64,000 nucleotides of DNA from Planctomycetota bacterium (GCA_027618475.1 JAQCEJ010000004.1:1-64000), one strand, 5' to 3'. Counted from the first letter of the stretch, positions 32,365-42,539 are shown. Translations and numbers: made by a program. The notes: a model not told the origin generated them from the sequence alone.

Positions 32365-32906
32365 TGAAGTCAAATCGCCATAAAACACGGACGGAAATTC
32401 AAAATCTCTTCGCAATCCAATTTGCGTAATCGAAACAGTATAGTGAAGAACTTTCGTGACCTCAACACTACCAACGACTTCGATTCTCGCGATGATTTGA
32501 GATTCTTGAAAGGATCGCCCCCGACAACAATGTGAACAATTAGACACAACATCAATATTTCGACGGGACGTTGAATTCACTCGTCTCACGGCGCAAGGCC
32601 AATCCGTGAGCTAAACTTGTCGAGATTCATTCATCAACGAGTAATACGAACGTAAGTCTTTCTTCGAATAACACATAGAGAGTTTGACGCTAAACAGTTC
32701 CCGCGACATTTGCCCCCGAACCCACACACGTAAACTCTCCGTAAATACCAGAGACAGGCGTCGTTAACGTCATGATCGACAGTAACGATTCGTCATACCC
32801 AAGATCGGTGTGATAGCCGGTGCAATCTAAATAATCCAAATTGTTTAAGTAAAAATCCTATTTTATCATATGAAGACTGCCGTTAATTCTGGAGTTCCTG
32901 CGTCCC

Positions 32907-33662
32907 ATGTCCACAGAACAAATGACGAATTCTATCGACGAGAGTTTCGAAATGATGGTTTCCACCCCCGCCGACACCGACTCTCATCATCTCGTCGGCT
33001 GGGATGCCACTGGTGACTGGGGAGTCGCGACCAGCGACCCCGCTCTTGGGGCATCACGCCGTCAGACCAAACCGACCGTCGCTTCGAATCGCAGCTGTCT
33101 TGAGCAACCATCGGGCATCGGATTTCTTCCTGAACCGGCATCCCACGTCGCCCCTCGTCGTACACTGGCAAACGCACTGAAGAGACTTCACTTCTCGTCT
33201 CCCGATCACCTGATCGTCGATCGCGAAACGGCCTCCCCAAACATCGATTCGCAAGTGGCGTTCGACGATAACAGCGTCGCAGATAAAAGACGTATCCCGC
33301 GTTCTCCCGGAGACGCACGGGTGACTGTCGCCATCGTTTCTCAACATCAGGAACGGTTGGAATCGGAGCAACACTGGAATTTTATTTCGACTCCCATTCG
33401 CGGGTCGGTCCTTTTCCTGAACGTCAACGGTGCTTCGTTTTCGCTCAATGCACCGGTCTCTCAGAATTCCGACGTCGTCTTGCAGATGACACATCCGACA
33501 TTTAGACAATCATGTACGATCTCGGCTCGCGTTTTGCGCAGCGAGCAGATCGGCACACTCTGGCACGCCGCGTGCGCTTTTCATCAACCGATTTCGCACG
33601 AACTGATGAACGCCTTCTGCCAATTGGTCCAGCCGAGGCTGACTGGCGATCATCCGTTCTGA
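32907..33662 (+). CDS. Hypothetical protein, C-terminal PilZ-like region
   Basis: IRGSVLFLNVNGASFSLNAPVSQNSDVVLQMTHPTFRQSCTISARVLRSEQIGTLWHAACAF resembles PilZ layout; weak. Confidence 0.5.
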   Translation: MSTEQMTNSIDESFEMMVSTPADTDSHHLVGWDATGDWGVATSDPALGASRRQTKPTVASNRSCLEQPSGIGFLPEPASHVAPRRTLANALKRLHFSSPDHLIVDRETASPNIDSQVAFDDNSVADKRRIPRSPGDARVTVAIVSQHQERLESEQHWNFISTPIRGSVLFLNVNGASFSLNAPVSQNSDVVLQMTHPTFRQSCTISARVLRSEQIGTLWHAACAFHQPISHELMNAFCQLVQPRLTGDHPF

Positions 33663-33669
33663 TTTCCCT

Positions 33670-33764
33670 ACAAGCAGAATCATAACCCTCTGAACGCGGA
33701 ATATTTCAGGACCATTTGGAGGTCTATTCGGTCACCAACCGGGGTTATGAAACCAGTTCTAACG
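33670..33764 (+). repeat. Dispersed ~95-bp repeat, copy A (full length)
   Basis: ACAAGCAGAATCATAACCCTC...GGTCACCAACCGGGGTTATGAAACCAGTTCTAACG, homologous to 63032..63122. Confidence 0.8.
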
Positions 33765-33907
33765 CGCAGCAACCATCACGACACTTCATGTTTTTGTGGC
33801 CATACCATCTGCGGAAACTTTGACGTGTTTGCCTCTACGCGAGTACATCCCACCCGGTACGATTGCATTGGGGTAAGGCGGCCACGTTATAATTCTTTGC
33901 CGAAACG

Positions 33908-34330
33908 ATGACTGACAGGCCCGATTTCATCGATGGCCGCTCAACGATCGCTGCAAAGGAAATTACGTTGTCTTCCTCGTTTTCTCACGCACCATTGCCA
34001 CTGTTTGTTTACGGCACCTTACGGCAGGGGCAATGCAATCATCATTATCTGCATGGAAAATATTCACGCCGACTGATCGCAAAACTCCCCGGCTTTCATC
34101 GTGTCCATCCGATCATGGTGATGAAACACCCGACAGCAAGCGTGGAGGGGGAGTTGTATTTCATTAAACCCGAATTGTACCGCAAGGTGATGGAAGCGTG
34201 CGATTTACTAGAAGAACTCCACCCCGGCCAGACCGTCGGCCCCGATTACCGCCGAATTTGTCTCCCCGTCGAAACCGCCGAGGGAATCGTTGACGCATGG
34301 GCATACGTGCATCGCGACACGGTCATGTAA
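33908..34330 (+). CDS. Gamma-glutamylcyclotransferase family protein (GGCT/AIG2-like)
   Basis: LPLFVYGTLRQGQCNHHYL...ASVEGELYFIKPELYRKVMEACDLLEEL. Confidence 0.88.
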   Translation: MTDRPDFIDGRSTIAAKEITLSSSFSHAPLPLFVYGTLRQGQCNHHYLHGKYSRRLIAKLPGFHRVHPIMVMKHPTASVEGELYFIKPELYRKVMEACDLLEELHPGQTVGPDYRRICLPVETAEGIVDAWAYVHRDTVM

Positions 34331-34372
34331 GCGGGAGTTTTCAAGGCGGCACCCTTGCCACTTTCGTGAACG

Positions 34373-35230
34373 TCAACCGAGATTCAAACCGTTAATGTCC
34401 CGCAAGACGTTCATATATTCACGAAGTGTGTATAAGCGTTTGCCCGAATCCAGGAACTCATCGACTTCGGCAGGCGTGGGAAAGGTGCTGTAATCGCCGG
34501 GCGAATTCGCAAAACCGTTCGGCATCGCTTCGATCGCGGTTCGCTTTCTTGCAATCCAGTTAGCGAGAACTTTCGAGCCCTCTCGCACCTGTTGGAGATA
34601 AAATCCCAACACCGAAATTCCCGGGGGAACGGTTCGGGTTTCCTGATGCACGATCGATCCTTCATCAAACTTGTCTTCCACCGCATGAATGGTAAGTCCC
34701 GACTGCGTGAGATCCCGTTCGATCGTCCTGAAAATAGGATCGGGACCGCGTAATTCCGGAAGACAACTCGGATGCACGTTCACACACGCCCATCGAGGGA
34801 TGCTGCGTACGTCTGGGCCGATCCATTGATTGAAGTAAAACGAGACCACATAGTCGGGACGTTTTTCGCGAATCAGGTTTACGATCTCGGGCGAGTTGAC
34901 ATCGTCGATAATCCGTATGAGTTTGCGGTTTTCCGCCATATTCTTCGGCTGGCCGAGCATGCGCAGTATTGTCCATGCCAGATGATTCGTCAGAAAACTG
35001 AACCACGTATAATGTAAACCGGTCCGTTTGAAGAAAGTGCAGACCGCTTGCATCTTCGATTTGCCCTTGTAGATTCGATTCGACAAGAGCACTCCGACGA
35101 CATCGAGATCGGGATGCCGTTCGAGCGAATTCATGATGATGACGCCATAAAGACTGGGGGTCGTCAACAGCAAAACGCGCGGCCGCGATGGGACAGGTTC
35201 GGAATCGGTCATCTTTTCTTGTGAAATCAT
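34373..35230 (-). CDS. Formyltransferase family protein
   Basis: VNVHPSCLPELRGPDPIFRTIERDLTQSGLTIHAVEDKFDEGSIVHQETRTVPPG. Confidence 0.85.
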   Translation of the reverse strand: MISQEKMTDSEPVPSRPRVLLLTTPSLYGVIIMNSLERHPDLDVVGVLLSNRIYKGKSKMQAVCTFFKRTGLHYTWFSFLTNHLAWTILRMLGQPKNMAENRKLIRIIDDVNSPEIVNLIREKRPDYVVSFYFNQWIGPDVRSIPRWACVNVHPSCLPELRGPDPIFRTIERDLTQSGLTIHAVEDKFDEGSIVHQETRTVPPGISVLGFYLQQVREGSKVLANWIARKRTAIEAMPNGFANSPGDYSTFPTPAEVDEFLDSGKRLYTLREYMNVLRDINGLNLG

Positions 35231-35485
35231 TGTCAGGGTCGGATATTTTTTTGTTGCTCGCAACCGAAACCGCGCTGAGGAAAGTGGCCGGTTGTTAGCA
35301 ACTTGGCGACGAAAAACCAGACCAGAATAATTTACCAGTAATCCATAATTAAATGCCAGCGAAAGTCAATCGCGGTGTTACCGCCTCATGAATCGCCGGC
35401 TACAAAGGCAAAAATGCAGAGATGTCGCCTCTTATTCTCAACCCGAATTTGCCTTGAATACCGCCTGTTGATCTGCAAGACTCTA

Positions 35486-35538
35486 CAGGCAGTTTCATCA
35501 CGCTCTGACGTCACCAACCGGGTTATGTAACCAGTTTT
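35486..35538 (+). repeat. Dispersed repeat, copy B (internally deleted)
   Basis: AGGCAGTTTCATCACGCTCTGACGTCACCAACCGGGTTATGTAACCAGTT retains both ends of the ~95-bp repeat. Confidence 0.65.
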
Positions 35539-35577
35539 CGACTTGTACTCATCAGCAAAATCGAAATCAGACACGTC

Positions 35578-36567
35578 ATGCGGTTCTCTGGTATCATCCC
35601 TTTTCTGCTCGTCATCACGGTTGCGTCTCCCGCGACGTGCGCCGATGCCATCAATGGACTGATCGCGGAATACTACAGCGACGCCTCTATCGGGAAACTG
35701 GTCACACGACAGCTCGACCCGAACATCGACTGGGTCTGGGATTACGGGCCGCCGCTTCCCGATATCCCGAAAGACGGGTTTTCTGTCCGCTGGACCGGTT
35801 GGATCAAAGCCCCCAAAGCGGGAAAGTAAAACCTGATTCTCGAAGGAGACGACGGCTCGCGACTGTTCATCGACGGCAAGCCCTTCATCGATGAATGGCG
35901 GGAAGGAGGCCGAACGTATCAGGCCATCGCCGATCTGACGGGGGAACCGCAAGAGATCGTGATCGAATACTTCGAAAAAGTACGCGGAGCACGACTGACG
36001 TTTTTCTGGCAACCTCTCGGCTTCCCTCATCCGTCGATTGTCCCCTCAGCCGTTCTGTTCCCCACCGAAAAACACGCGGCTGCGAAGGGAAAGCGAAAGC
36101 CGCTCCCCGACCACGGACTTGTCGCCGATTACTTCGACGTCGATTTCAAAAAGCCGATCGGTCGAAGTTTCATTCACCGCACCGAAACGCTCTGGGGAGA
36201 ATGGGCGGCGGAATCGTTTGCTCCCATCGATGCCGGAGTTCGCTACTCGGGTTATCTCGTGGCTCCGACGACCGGCCGTTACAAATTCGAAGCGTTCGCC
36301 GACGACGAGATGCGGGTCTGGATCAACGAGAATCCCGTACTGTTCGCGACACTCGCAACCAACAAAGGATTCGCCAGCGCCTATGTTGAACTCGAAGGGA
36401 AGACGGCCCATTCGCTACGGATGGAATACCTCGACGCCACGGCCAATGGACAGTTTTTGCTCCACTGGATCCCACCCGGATTTACCGATGCGATGAGCAT
36501 CCCTTGTAAAGCCTTATACCCGATAAAAAAAGCCGTCCCGAAAGAAATCAACTTCGCGGGAAAATAA
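35578..36567 (+). pseudogene. Secreted protein with two PA14-like domains, interrupted by an in-frame TAA
   Basis: 35578..35829 and 35959..36567 share one frame; across TAA at 35827-35829 the PA14 motif reads SGK*NLILEGDDGSRLFIDGKPFIDEW. Confidence 0.85.
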
Positions 36568-36588
36568 CGCATAGGGTGGCCGCTCGAC

Positions 36589-37673
36589 TCAACGTCGTGA
36601 CGGGAGTTCCTGCAGCAGGATGTCGAATTTCGGTTCCATCAGATCGGGTTTGGCTTCCGACCAGTCGACATCTTTCACTCGGCACATCAATTGAGGTTTG
36701 ACCCATTTCGCGGCCTGCGGCACCTTGATAATCGGTCGAAATGTATCGAGTTGTCGCATGCGGACGAGAAGTTTCTGGCGGATGTCGACCGGAATTTTCT
36801 CGGCGGGAATCGTGCCTATGAAAGTCAGTCGTCCCTTGACATGAGTCGCCAGCAGCAGCGTGTTGAAGTCGTTGTCGCTCATCGGGGTGTAACCGACGAT
36901 CAGACATTCGACTTCGACCCAGTTTCGGAGATCTTCGGCCGATTCATTTTCTCCGTCCCCTTCACCCTCTCCCGTGAAATCATTGATGGCATCTTCGAGA
37001 TTGTCGGCCCCCCCTCGGCCTCCCTGGCTTGTTCGACAATTTCCTGAACCAGATTGACCTGGGCGTGTGGAACGAAACCCCAGTCGTCGAAGATGGCGGA
37101 ATAACGGATACCACCGATAAGCGTCATAGCGGCAATGATGGCGGCTACCCCCCAGCTCATCAGCCAGACGGACCATGCTTTTTTTGGTAACACATTAAAC
37201 GTCGAAAACCAGATATAAATCGGTTTCATCATCCAGTCCATCACGCCGATCTTTTCGCCGTTGACAAACGACGCGAATAGAAACGCGGCGATCTGTGCGA
37301 TCGTGACGGCGACCAATCCGGTGCCGATTTGAGATAGCGACCACACCGCTCGAAAGTGAACGTCACCGGAATAATAAAATCCGACATAGGCACTCAGCCC
37401 GATCAGACCGACGATACCGGCGATTAATACGATGGCCCACGGTGCGATGCGGAATTGTGCGTTCTGTTCACAGTGTAAGGCCGGTTGTCCGATGGAGGAT
37501 GCAGTGGGTGAGATTTCGCCTTCGTATTTCGGGTGATAGCCGCATTGCAGACACCAGTCGGATTCACTCCAGTCGACATCGGTGCCACATCGAGGGCAGC
37601 TGGTCGCAGTGACGGTCTCGAGCGGAGCCTCTTCGTTGATAACGCACGAAGAGGAATCGGTATTCAGGCTCAT
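36589..37673 (-). pseudogene. Zinc-ribbon membrane protein split by a frameshift at a C7/G7 tract
   Basis: ORF 36900..37673 (CPRCGTDVDWSESDWCLQCGYHP + TM segments) continues in another frame as ORF 36589..37176 from GGADNLEDAINDFTGEGEGDGENESAEDLRNW. Confidence 0.7.
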
Positions 37674-37851
37674 TGTTGATCTCGTGATAAATCGGTGGGT
37701 TGAATGAAGCGGAGGCAGGCGGGTTTTGGTCTGTCATTTGTACGAATTTGATACGAAAGTATAGAACAAAAAATCGGAGGGGGGAGAAATGTGCGCTGTA
37801 AAAACGCCGTGTTTTCCAGCATTTTCTGGTAGAAACGGGAAGGGGTCAACG

Positions 37852-37894
37852 AAAAAATGGTGACGGGTTCCAGAGGGAACGCGTCACCATTTTA
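37852..37894. terminator. Strong bidirectional terminator hairpin
   Basis: AAAATGGTGACGGGTTCC-aga-GGGAACGCGTCACCATTTTA. Confidence 0.7.
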
Positions 37895-37936
37895 TAGAGG
37901 AACGATTTGAATTCGTTCGCAGTCGGGAAGATCAAA

Positions 37937-38084
37937 AAAGGGTTATGACTGCTGTATGCGAATTGGCAGTTTTTTCGAGGGAGTTCGTCGGGGAGAGCCC
38001 GGGAGGCTCTCCCCGATGGGGAACTCACAGTGTCAAGTTGCCAAGAATGATACGGGATACAAGTTCAAACAGTCATAACCCTTT
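37937..38084. repeat. 15-bp perfect inverted repeat pair enclosing a GC-rich palindrome (MITE-like)
   Basis: AAAGGGTTATGACTG (37937-37951) and CAGTCATAACCCTTT (38070-38084); internal CGGGGAGAGCC...GGCTCTCCCCG. Confidence 0.75.
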
Positions 38085-38111
38085 GTGTTAACATCGTCTA
38101 CTCGTCTGTGA

Positions 38112-39149
38112 TTAGCCGGCACAGCTGTTGCTGGTATCGCAGCAGTTGCGGCGGTTCTGTCGGCAGCAGCGAACGCGACGTTCACGGCAGCAACGAACCT
38201 TACGGCATCGTTCTTTGCAGCACTTCGGCTTGCAGCAATCGTTGCTGGGAGCCGGATCACAGCACTTCTTGGACTTGCAGCAATTGGCCTTGGGAGCACA
38301 GCACTTGGCCTTGGGCTGGCAGCAGGGCTTCTTGTCGCAGCACTTGCGGGCCGGTTTGCAGCAGTGAGCTTTGGGAGCACAGCAGCTGGCCTTGGGCGCA
38401 CAGCAGGGCTTCTTGTCGCAGCACTTGCGGGCCGGTTTGCAGCAGTGAGCTTTAGGAGCACAGCAGCTGGCCTTAGGCTGGCAGCAGGGCTTCTTGTCGC
38501 AGCACTTGCGAGCCGGTTTGCAGCAGTGAGCTTTAGGAGCACAGCAGCTGGCCTTGGGCGCACAGCAGGCCGGTTTGTGGCAGCACTTGCGAGCAGGCTT
38601 GCAGCAGTTCGCTTTGGGCGCACAGCACTTGGCCTTGGGTTCGCAGCACGGCTTCTTGTCGCAGCACTTGCGAGCCGGCTTGCAGCAGTTCGCCTTGGGC
38701 TCACAGCATTTGGCCTTAGGTTCGCAACACGGCTTTTTGTCGCAGCACTTGCGAGCAGGCTTGCAGCAGTTCGCTTTGGGCGCACAGCAGCTGGCTTTCG
38801 GTTCGCAGCAATTGCGACGTGACCGGCGGTTGCCTCGTTCACGACAGCAAGTCGCATTGGGCTCACAGCAGCTGGCTTTCGGCGCACAGCAAGTGGCCTT
38901 CGGTTCGCAGCAGTTGCGACGTGACCGGCGGTTGCCTCGTTCACGGCAGCAGGTCGGCTTCGGTTCGCAGCAGGTGCGAGCCGGTTTGCAACAGGTTGGT
39001 TTCGGTTGACAACAAGTGACCGGCTGACAACAGTCGGCTGGTGCACCGCAGTCGTTATTGGATTTTAACATGCTCAACAGGCCGGCGTCAGCGGAGTTAG
39101 CGCTGATACAACAGACCAGGAGAGCTGCTGATACAGTCAAGAACCTCAT
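38112..39149 (-). CDS. Secreted double-cysteine repeat protein (Cys/Pro/Lys-rich)
   Basis: Signal peptide MRFLTVSAALLVCCISANSADA, then ~42 CC pairs in CCxPKAxCCxPKAxCCKPARKCCDKKP periodicity; RBS AGGAG 9 nt before ATG at 39149. Confidence 0.85.
   Translation of the reverse strand: MRFLTVSAALLVCCISANSADAGLLSMLKSNNDCGAPADCCQPVTCCQPKPTCCKPARTCCEPKPTCCRERGNRRSRRNCCEPKATCCAPKASCCEPNATCCRERGNRRSRRNCCEPKASCCAPKANCCKPARKCCDKKPCCEPKAKCCEPKANCCKPARKCCDKKPCCEPKAKCCAPKANCCKPARKCCHKPACCAPKASCCAPKAHCCKPARKCCDKKPCCQPKASCCAPKAHCCKPARKCCDKKPCCAPKASCCAPKAHCCKPARKCCDKKPCCQPKAKCCAPKANCCKSKKCCDPAPSNDCCKPKCCKERCRKVRCCRERRVRCCRQNRRNCCDTSNSCAG
38283..38768 (-). repeat. Six tandem 81-bp repeats inside the Cys-rich CDS
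   Basis: Residues 131-292 form six 27-aa units starting CCKPARKCC; 6 x 81 = 486 bp. Confidence 0.9.
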
Positions 39150-39687
39150 TCTGGGCATCTCCTAAATTACTTGTGATTCGTGAAGCACGTGAGGAACTCC
39201 AGGTGTGGTGCGTGTCGAATACCCGTAGCCGACGCGCAGGAGTCCGTTTCTCACGGTGACAAAGTGAGTAACACTGGTCGTTTTTTCGTCATTCGAAGAC
39301 AGGACAGTCTAGATAAACTGCGAAAGTTATCTATTGCTGATTTAAGTCGGTACAATACACCGAGGAAAACGATTGTGACGGCACTTTATACGGTTCGTTC
39401 GTTTAGTTTCCATGCCGATTTTTCCTAATTTAGCGGTCCGTTCTAAAGAATCGTTCATGCGTAACATAATGCTAATTCGTGATATAGAACGTGTGCCCGA
39501 AACGTGTCATCGACTGAGTCCCGAACAACCATCGGTGTGGTCACCCCAAGGCATCCCCACTCACCTCAAACCGATATGGATTTCGACGCTGGCAGGAGTT
39601 TACCGTCGGGTTATACTGCGGAACCGGCTATCAAAGGAAAGTAGCCAACCCCAAGTCGACCGATCACATGAATAAAGGATCACGGCG

Positions 39688-40671
39688 GTGCCGTATCTGG
39701 GTTCTCTTCTGGTAATAGCAGGAATTCTCCTCCAGCTCGTGGCCGGCTGGAAGATGAAACCTCGTCTAAAACAGACCAGTTTGACCGGGACGTGGTGGAT
39801 CTGGCTTTTCGCCTGGACGTGCTGGGGCGTTTCATGGTTGTGCACATCTCCGCTGACGACGCTTTCAACAGGAACCGGCGACCAGCTGTGGTATGCGACG
39901 ACCGTAATCACTCTGGCCGTCCCGATCGCCGTACTAGGAGCCAGACGGCCGGGTCATGTCGTCTGGGTCATGTTCGTGTTAATTCCTTTGATACTCGTCC
40001 TTTGCTGGCCAGCATGGTTAGATCTTCCACGGACATCGAAAGGGAGCCGACTTTCGCTTGAAGAGCCAACGGTGTTAGGGGTCGGACTGGTCGCGGTGAT
40101 GGGCTTCGGTAATTACGTCGGCACGCGTTGGACACTTGCCGTCCTGTTGGCACTTGCATCGATCGTTGGCGTGATGCTGCCGATCTCCATTTGGGGAAAC
40201 GCCTTACAATCGCACTCCCAGGCGTTTCGCGTCGCGGCGACGCTGGCGAATTCGCTTGCGGCGGCTTTTGTTCTCGTCCGACTTCATACCATGGAAAGGG
40301 GGAGTATGAACGGCAAGTCGCAGAGTCATCTCGCCACGAATCGATCGGACGTCTACAATCCGACGGCCTTGGACCAACGCATTGAAGGCTTCAATCGACT
40401 CTGGTTTACCTTTCGCGATTTGTATGGTTTGGTCTGGGCTCGGCGATATCAGGAGCGGATCAATCATATTGCCGATCGGGAGAAATGGCCGATGCGTCTC
40501 GAATGGTTTGGTTGGGTCTCCGTTCGGGATCACGCTTCTGCATCGACGCAACGTCTGACGGAACGACCCGAGGTTATCACTCCAAACACAATCACCGAGA
40601 TGGAACAACAACAGCGCTGGCTGCTCACGCGATTCGTTCAGCCAGAGTGGATCGATCGGCAGCTGTCGTAA
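39688..40671 (+). CDS. Hypothetical membrane protein
   Basis: 327 aa with several TM segments. Confidence 0.7.
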   Translation: MPYLGSLLVIAGILLQLVAGWKMKPRLKQTSLTGTWWIWLFAWTCWGVSWLCTSPLTTLSTGTGDQLWYATTVITLAVPIAVLGARRPGHVVWVMFVLIPLILVLCWPAWLDLPRTSKGSRLSLEEPTVLGVGLVAVMGFGNYVGTRWTLAVLLALASIVGVMLPISIWGNALQSHSQAFRVAATLANSLAAAFVLVRLHTMERGSMNGKSQSHLATNRSDVYNPTALDQRIEGFNRLWFTFRDLYGLVWARRYQERINHIADREKWPMRLEWFGWVSVRDHASASTQRLTERPEVITPNTITEMEQQQRWLLTRFVQPEWIDRQLS

Positions 40672-40716
40672 GAAACCGGCTTCGCGACAGCATGAAATGA
40701 ATATCAGGATGATATC

Positions 40717-42036
40717 ATGAATCGTTTTCCCGCCGCTCTCGATACTCAAGTCTCAGTGGCATCCTCGATCGATCCATCACTACTCCCCGATCGAATCGTC
40801 AGTCTGATGGGGCTGCTCGAAACGACCTGTCAGCTCGCGGCATTGTGGGATGAGGACGAAATCCTCAAGCGTGTGACCAACGATGTCTGTGCGGCACTCA
40901 ATTGTGAACGGGCGACGCTTTTTTTGTACGATGCCGCATCTCAAGAATTGTACACCCGGGTTGTGACACAACTCGAACTCCGTGAAATCCGCTTGCCGTT
41001 AAGTCAAGGGGTTTCGGGATGGGTGGCGCGCGAGCGGAAAATTGCCAATATCGCCACTCCGCACGACGATACCCGCTGGAATCCCGATGTCGATCAAAAA
41101 ACAGGTTTTCGTACACGCAACATCCTCACCGCGCCGGTCATCTCGGCACACGATGGCCGGCTCTGCGGCGTGCTGCAACTGCTGAATAAGCCGGGCGGAC
41201 CGTTTGATGTCTTCGACGAACAGATCATACAGGCCTATGCACTGCATGCCGCGAATGCGCTCGAACGAGCCGCCTTGTGGAAACAGGCACACAAGACACA
41301 GGAATTACAATTATCGCTGGAGATGGGTCGCAGAATTCAGCACGGCTTCTTGCCGCATGAATTACCGCACATTACCGACTATGAAATTGCCTCGTGGTGG
41401 GAGCCGGCCGAGGCGGTCGGAGGAGATTACTTCGACCTGATGTGGCTGAACGAAGGAAGGCTGCGCGGCGCAATCGCCGATGTCAGCGGACATGGCGTCG
41501 GGGCGAGTTTGATCATGGCCTCCGCCCGGGCCATGTGGCGTGTGCTGGCCAAAACCGATGTCTCTCCCGATCAAACGCTCAATTGGCTTGCCGATGCCAT
41601 AGCGGACGATCTCCAAGATGGGCGGTTCATCACGATGTTGATGGCGGAACTCGATGTTCGACGCCATCGTCTGACATACGCTAACGCCGGCCACGGTCCT
41701 GCCTTGATTTTCCAGGCAGCAGAACGAAAATGTGTGAGGCTGGTGTCGACGGGACTTCCGCTCGGCTTCCCCGGCGAAAAACCGTGTGAACCGGGCTCCG
41801 TTTACGATTTAGCCCCCGGCGATATGGTGCTGCTGGCGACCGATGGACTGGTCGAACGAAGAAACAGCGCCGGTGAATATTACGGAGCCGATCGATTGAC
41901 CGACGTTCTGCATCACGCTCATACTCGTTCGGCTTCGAAAATCGTCGAAGCGATCAAGCAGTCGCATGCCGACTTTAGCGGCGAACTTCCCGCCGATGAT
42001 GACATCACGCTCTTGATCCTCCGTCGGACGACGTAA
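40717..42036 (+). CDS. GAF domain + SpoIIE/RsbU-type PP2C phosphatase
   Basis: GAF region plus MGRRIQHGFLPHELPHITDYEIASWWEPAEAVGGDYFDLMWL...GAIADVSGHGVGASLIMASARAMWR. Confidence 0.92.
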   Translation: MNRFPAALDTQVSVASSIDPSLLPDRIVSLMGLLETTCQLAALWDEDEILKRVTNDVCAALNCERATLFLYDAASQELYTRVVTQLELREIRLPLSQGVSGWVARERKIANIATPHDDTRWNPDVDQKTGFRTRNILTAPVISAHDGRLCGVLQLLNKPGGPFDVFDEQIIQAYALHAANALERAALWKQAHKTQELQLSLEMGRRIQHGFLPHELPHITDYEIASWWEPAEAVGGDYFDLMWLNEGRLRGAIADVSGHGVGASLIMASARAMWRVLAKTDVSPDQTLNWLADAIADDLQDGRFITMLMAELDVRRHRLTYANAGHGPALIFQAAERKCVRLVSTGLPLGFPGEKPCEPGSVYDLAPGDMVLLATDGLVERRNSAGEYYGADRLTDVLHHAHTRSASKIVEAIKQSHADFSGELPADDDITLLILRRTT

Positions 42037-42137
42037 TGACGACTTCCCTGCAGGGTGAAGTCGAACCGGTTGTGATTGCGCGTGCGGAGGACTACAATAG
42101 GAGCGTAAACGACTCGCTTCTAAGGAGCCGGAGCGCG

Positions 42138-42539
42138 ATGCCGGAAATCATGATCATCGAGCGGCAATCTCGATGGACGCCTGAGCTGCAGAGGCAGGTT
42201 CAGGCGTTACCAAACGCGAAAGTGTTCGGTGCCGGGGAGGCATTTTCGGTGAACCCATGCAGAACATGGGCGGGGTTGCGTCCCGACCAGATCGCTGCCG
42301 GCACGGTTATCGTTGTGGACTTGAATTTTGGTGTGGCAGAGTGCCTGCATTTTCTGGGGAGAATGTTTCCGCATCTCGAAGATTGCAGGGTGGTCATCAT
42401 CGGTTCGCCGTCGACGCATTCCTTAGAATGGACATTCTACGAGATGGGAGTTACGGTCTATCTCGCCGAATGCCATCACGGCGAACAATTGATGAACATC
42501 TGCCGGCGACTCATGTCCGCATCGAAAAGAACATCCTGA
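42138..42539 (+). CDS. Hypothetical receiver-like protein
   Basis: MPEIMIIERQSRWTPELQRQV...; RBS AAGGAG upstream; longer ORF from 42036 overlaps upstream stop (TAATG). Confidence 0.6.
   Translation: MPEIMIIERQSRWTPELQRQVQALPNAKVFGAGEAFSVNPCRTWAGLRPDQIAAGTVIVVDLNFGVAECLHFLGRMFPHLEDCRVVIIGSPSTHSLEWTFYEMGVTVYLAECHHGEQLMNICRRLMSASKRTS

Noticed and set aside
37981-38026. Rho-independent terminator of the Cys-rich gene
   Set aside because: Strong hairpin but no T-run on either side; the 37852-37894 hairpin is a better terminator.
38283-38768. Possible CRISPR array
   Set aside because: 81-bp units are contiguous, in frame and coding; no repeat-spacer alternation. No CRISPR or cas genes seen elsewhere in the window.
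38033-39046. 337-aa Ala/Arg-rich ORF on the minus strand in another frame of the Cys-rich gene
   Set aside because: Stop-free because the 81-bp repeat lacks stops in that frame; the CC-repeat frame has a signal peptide and RBS.
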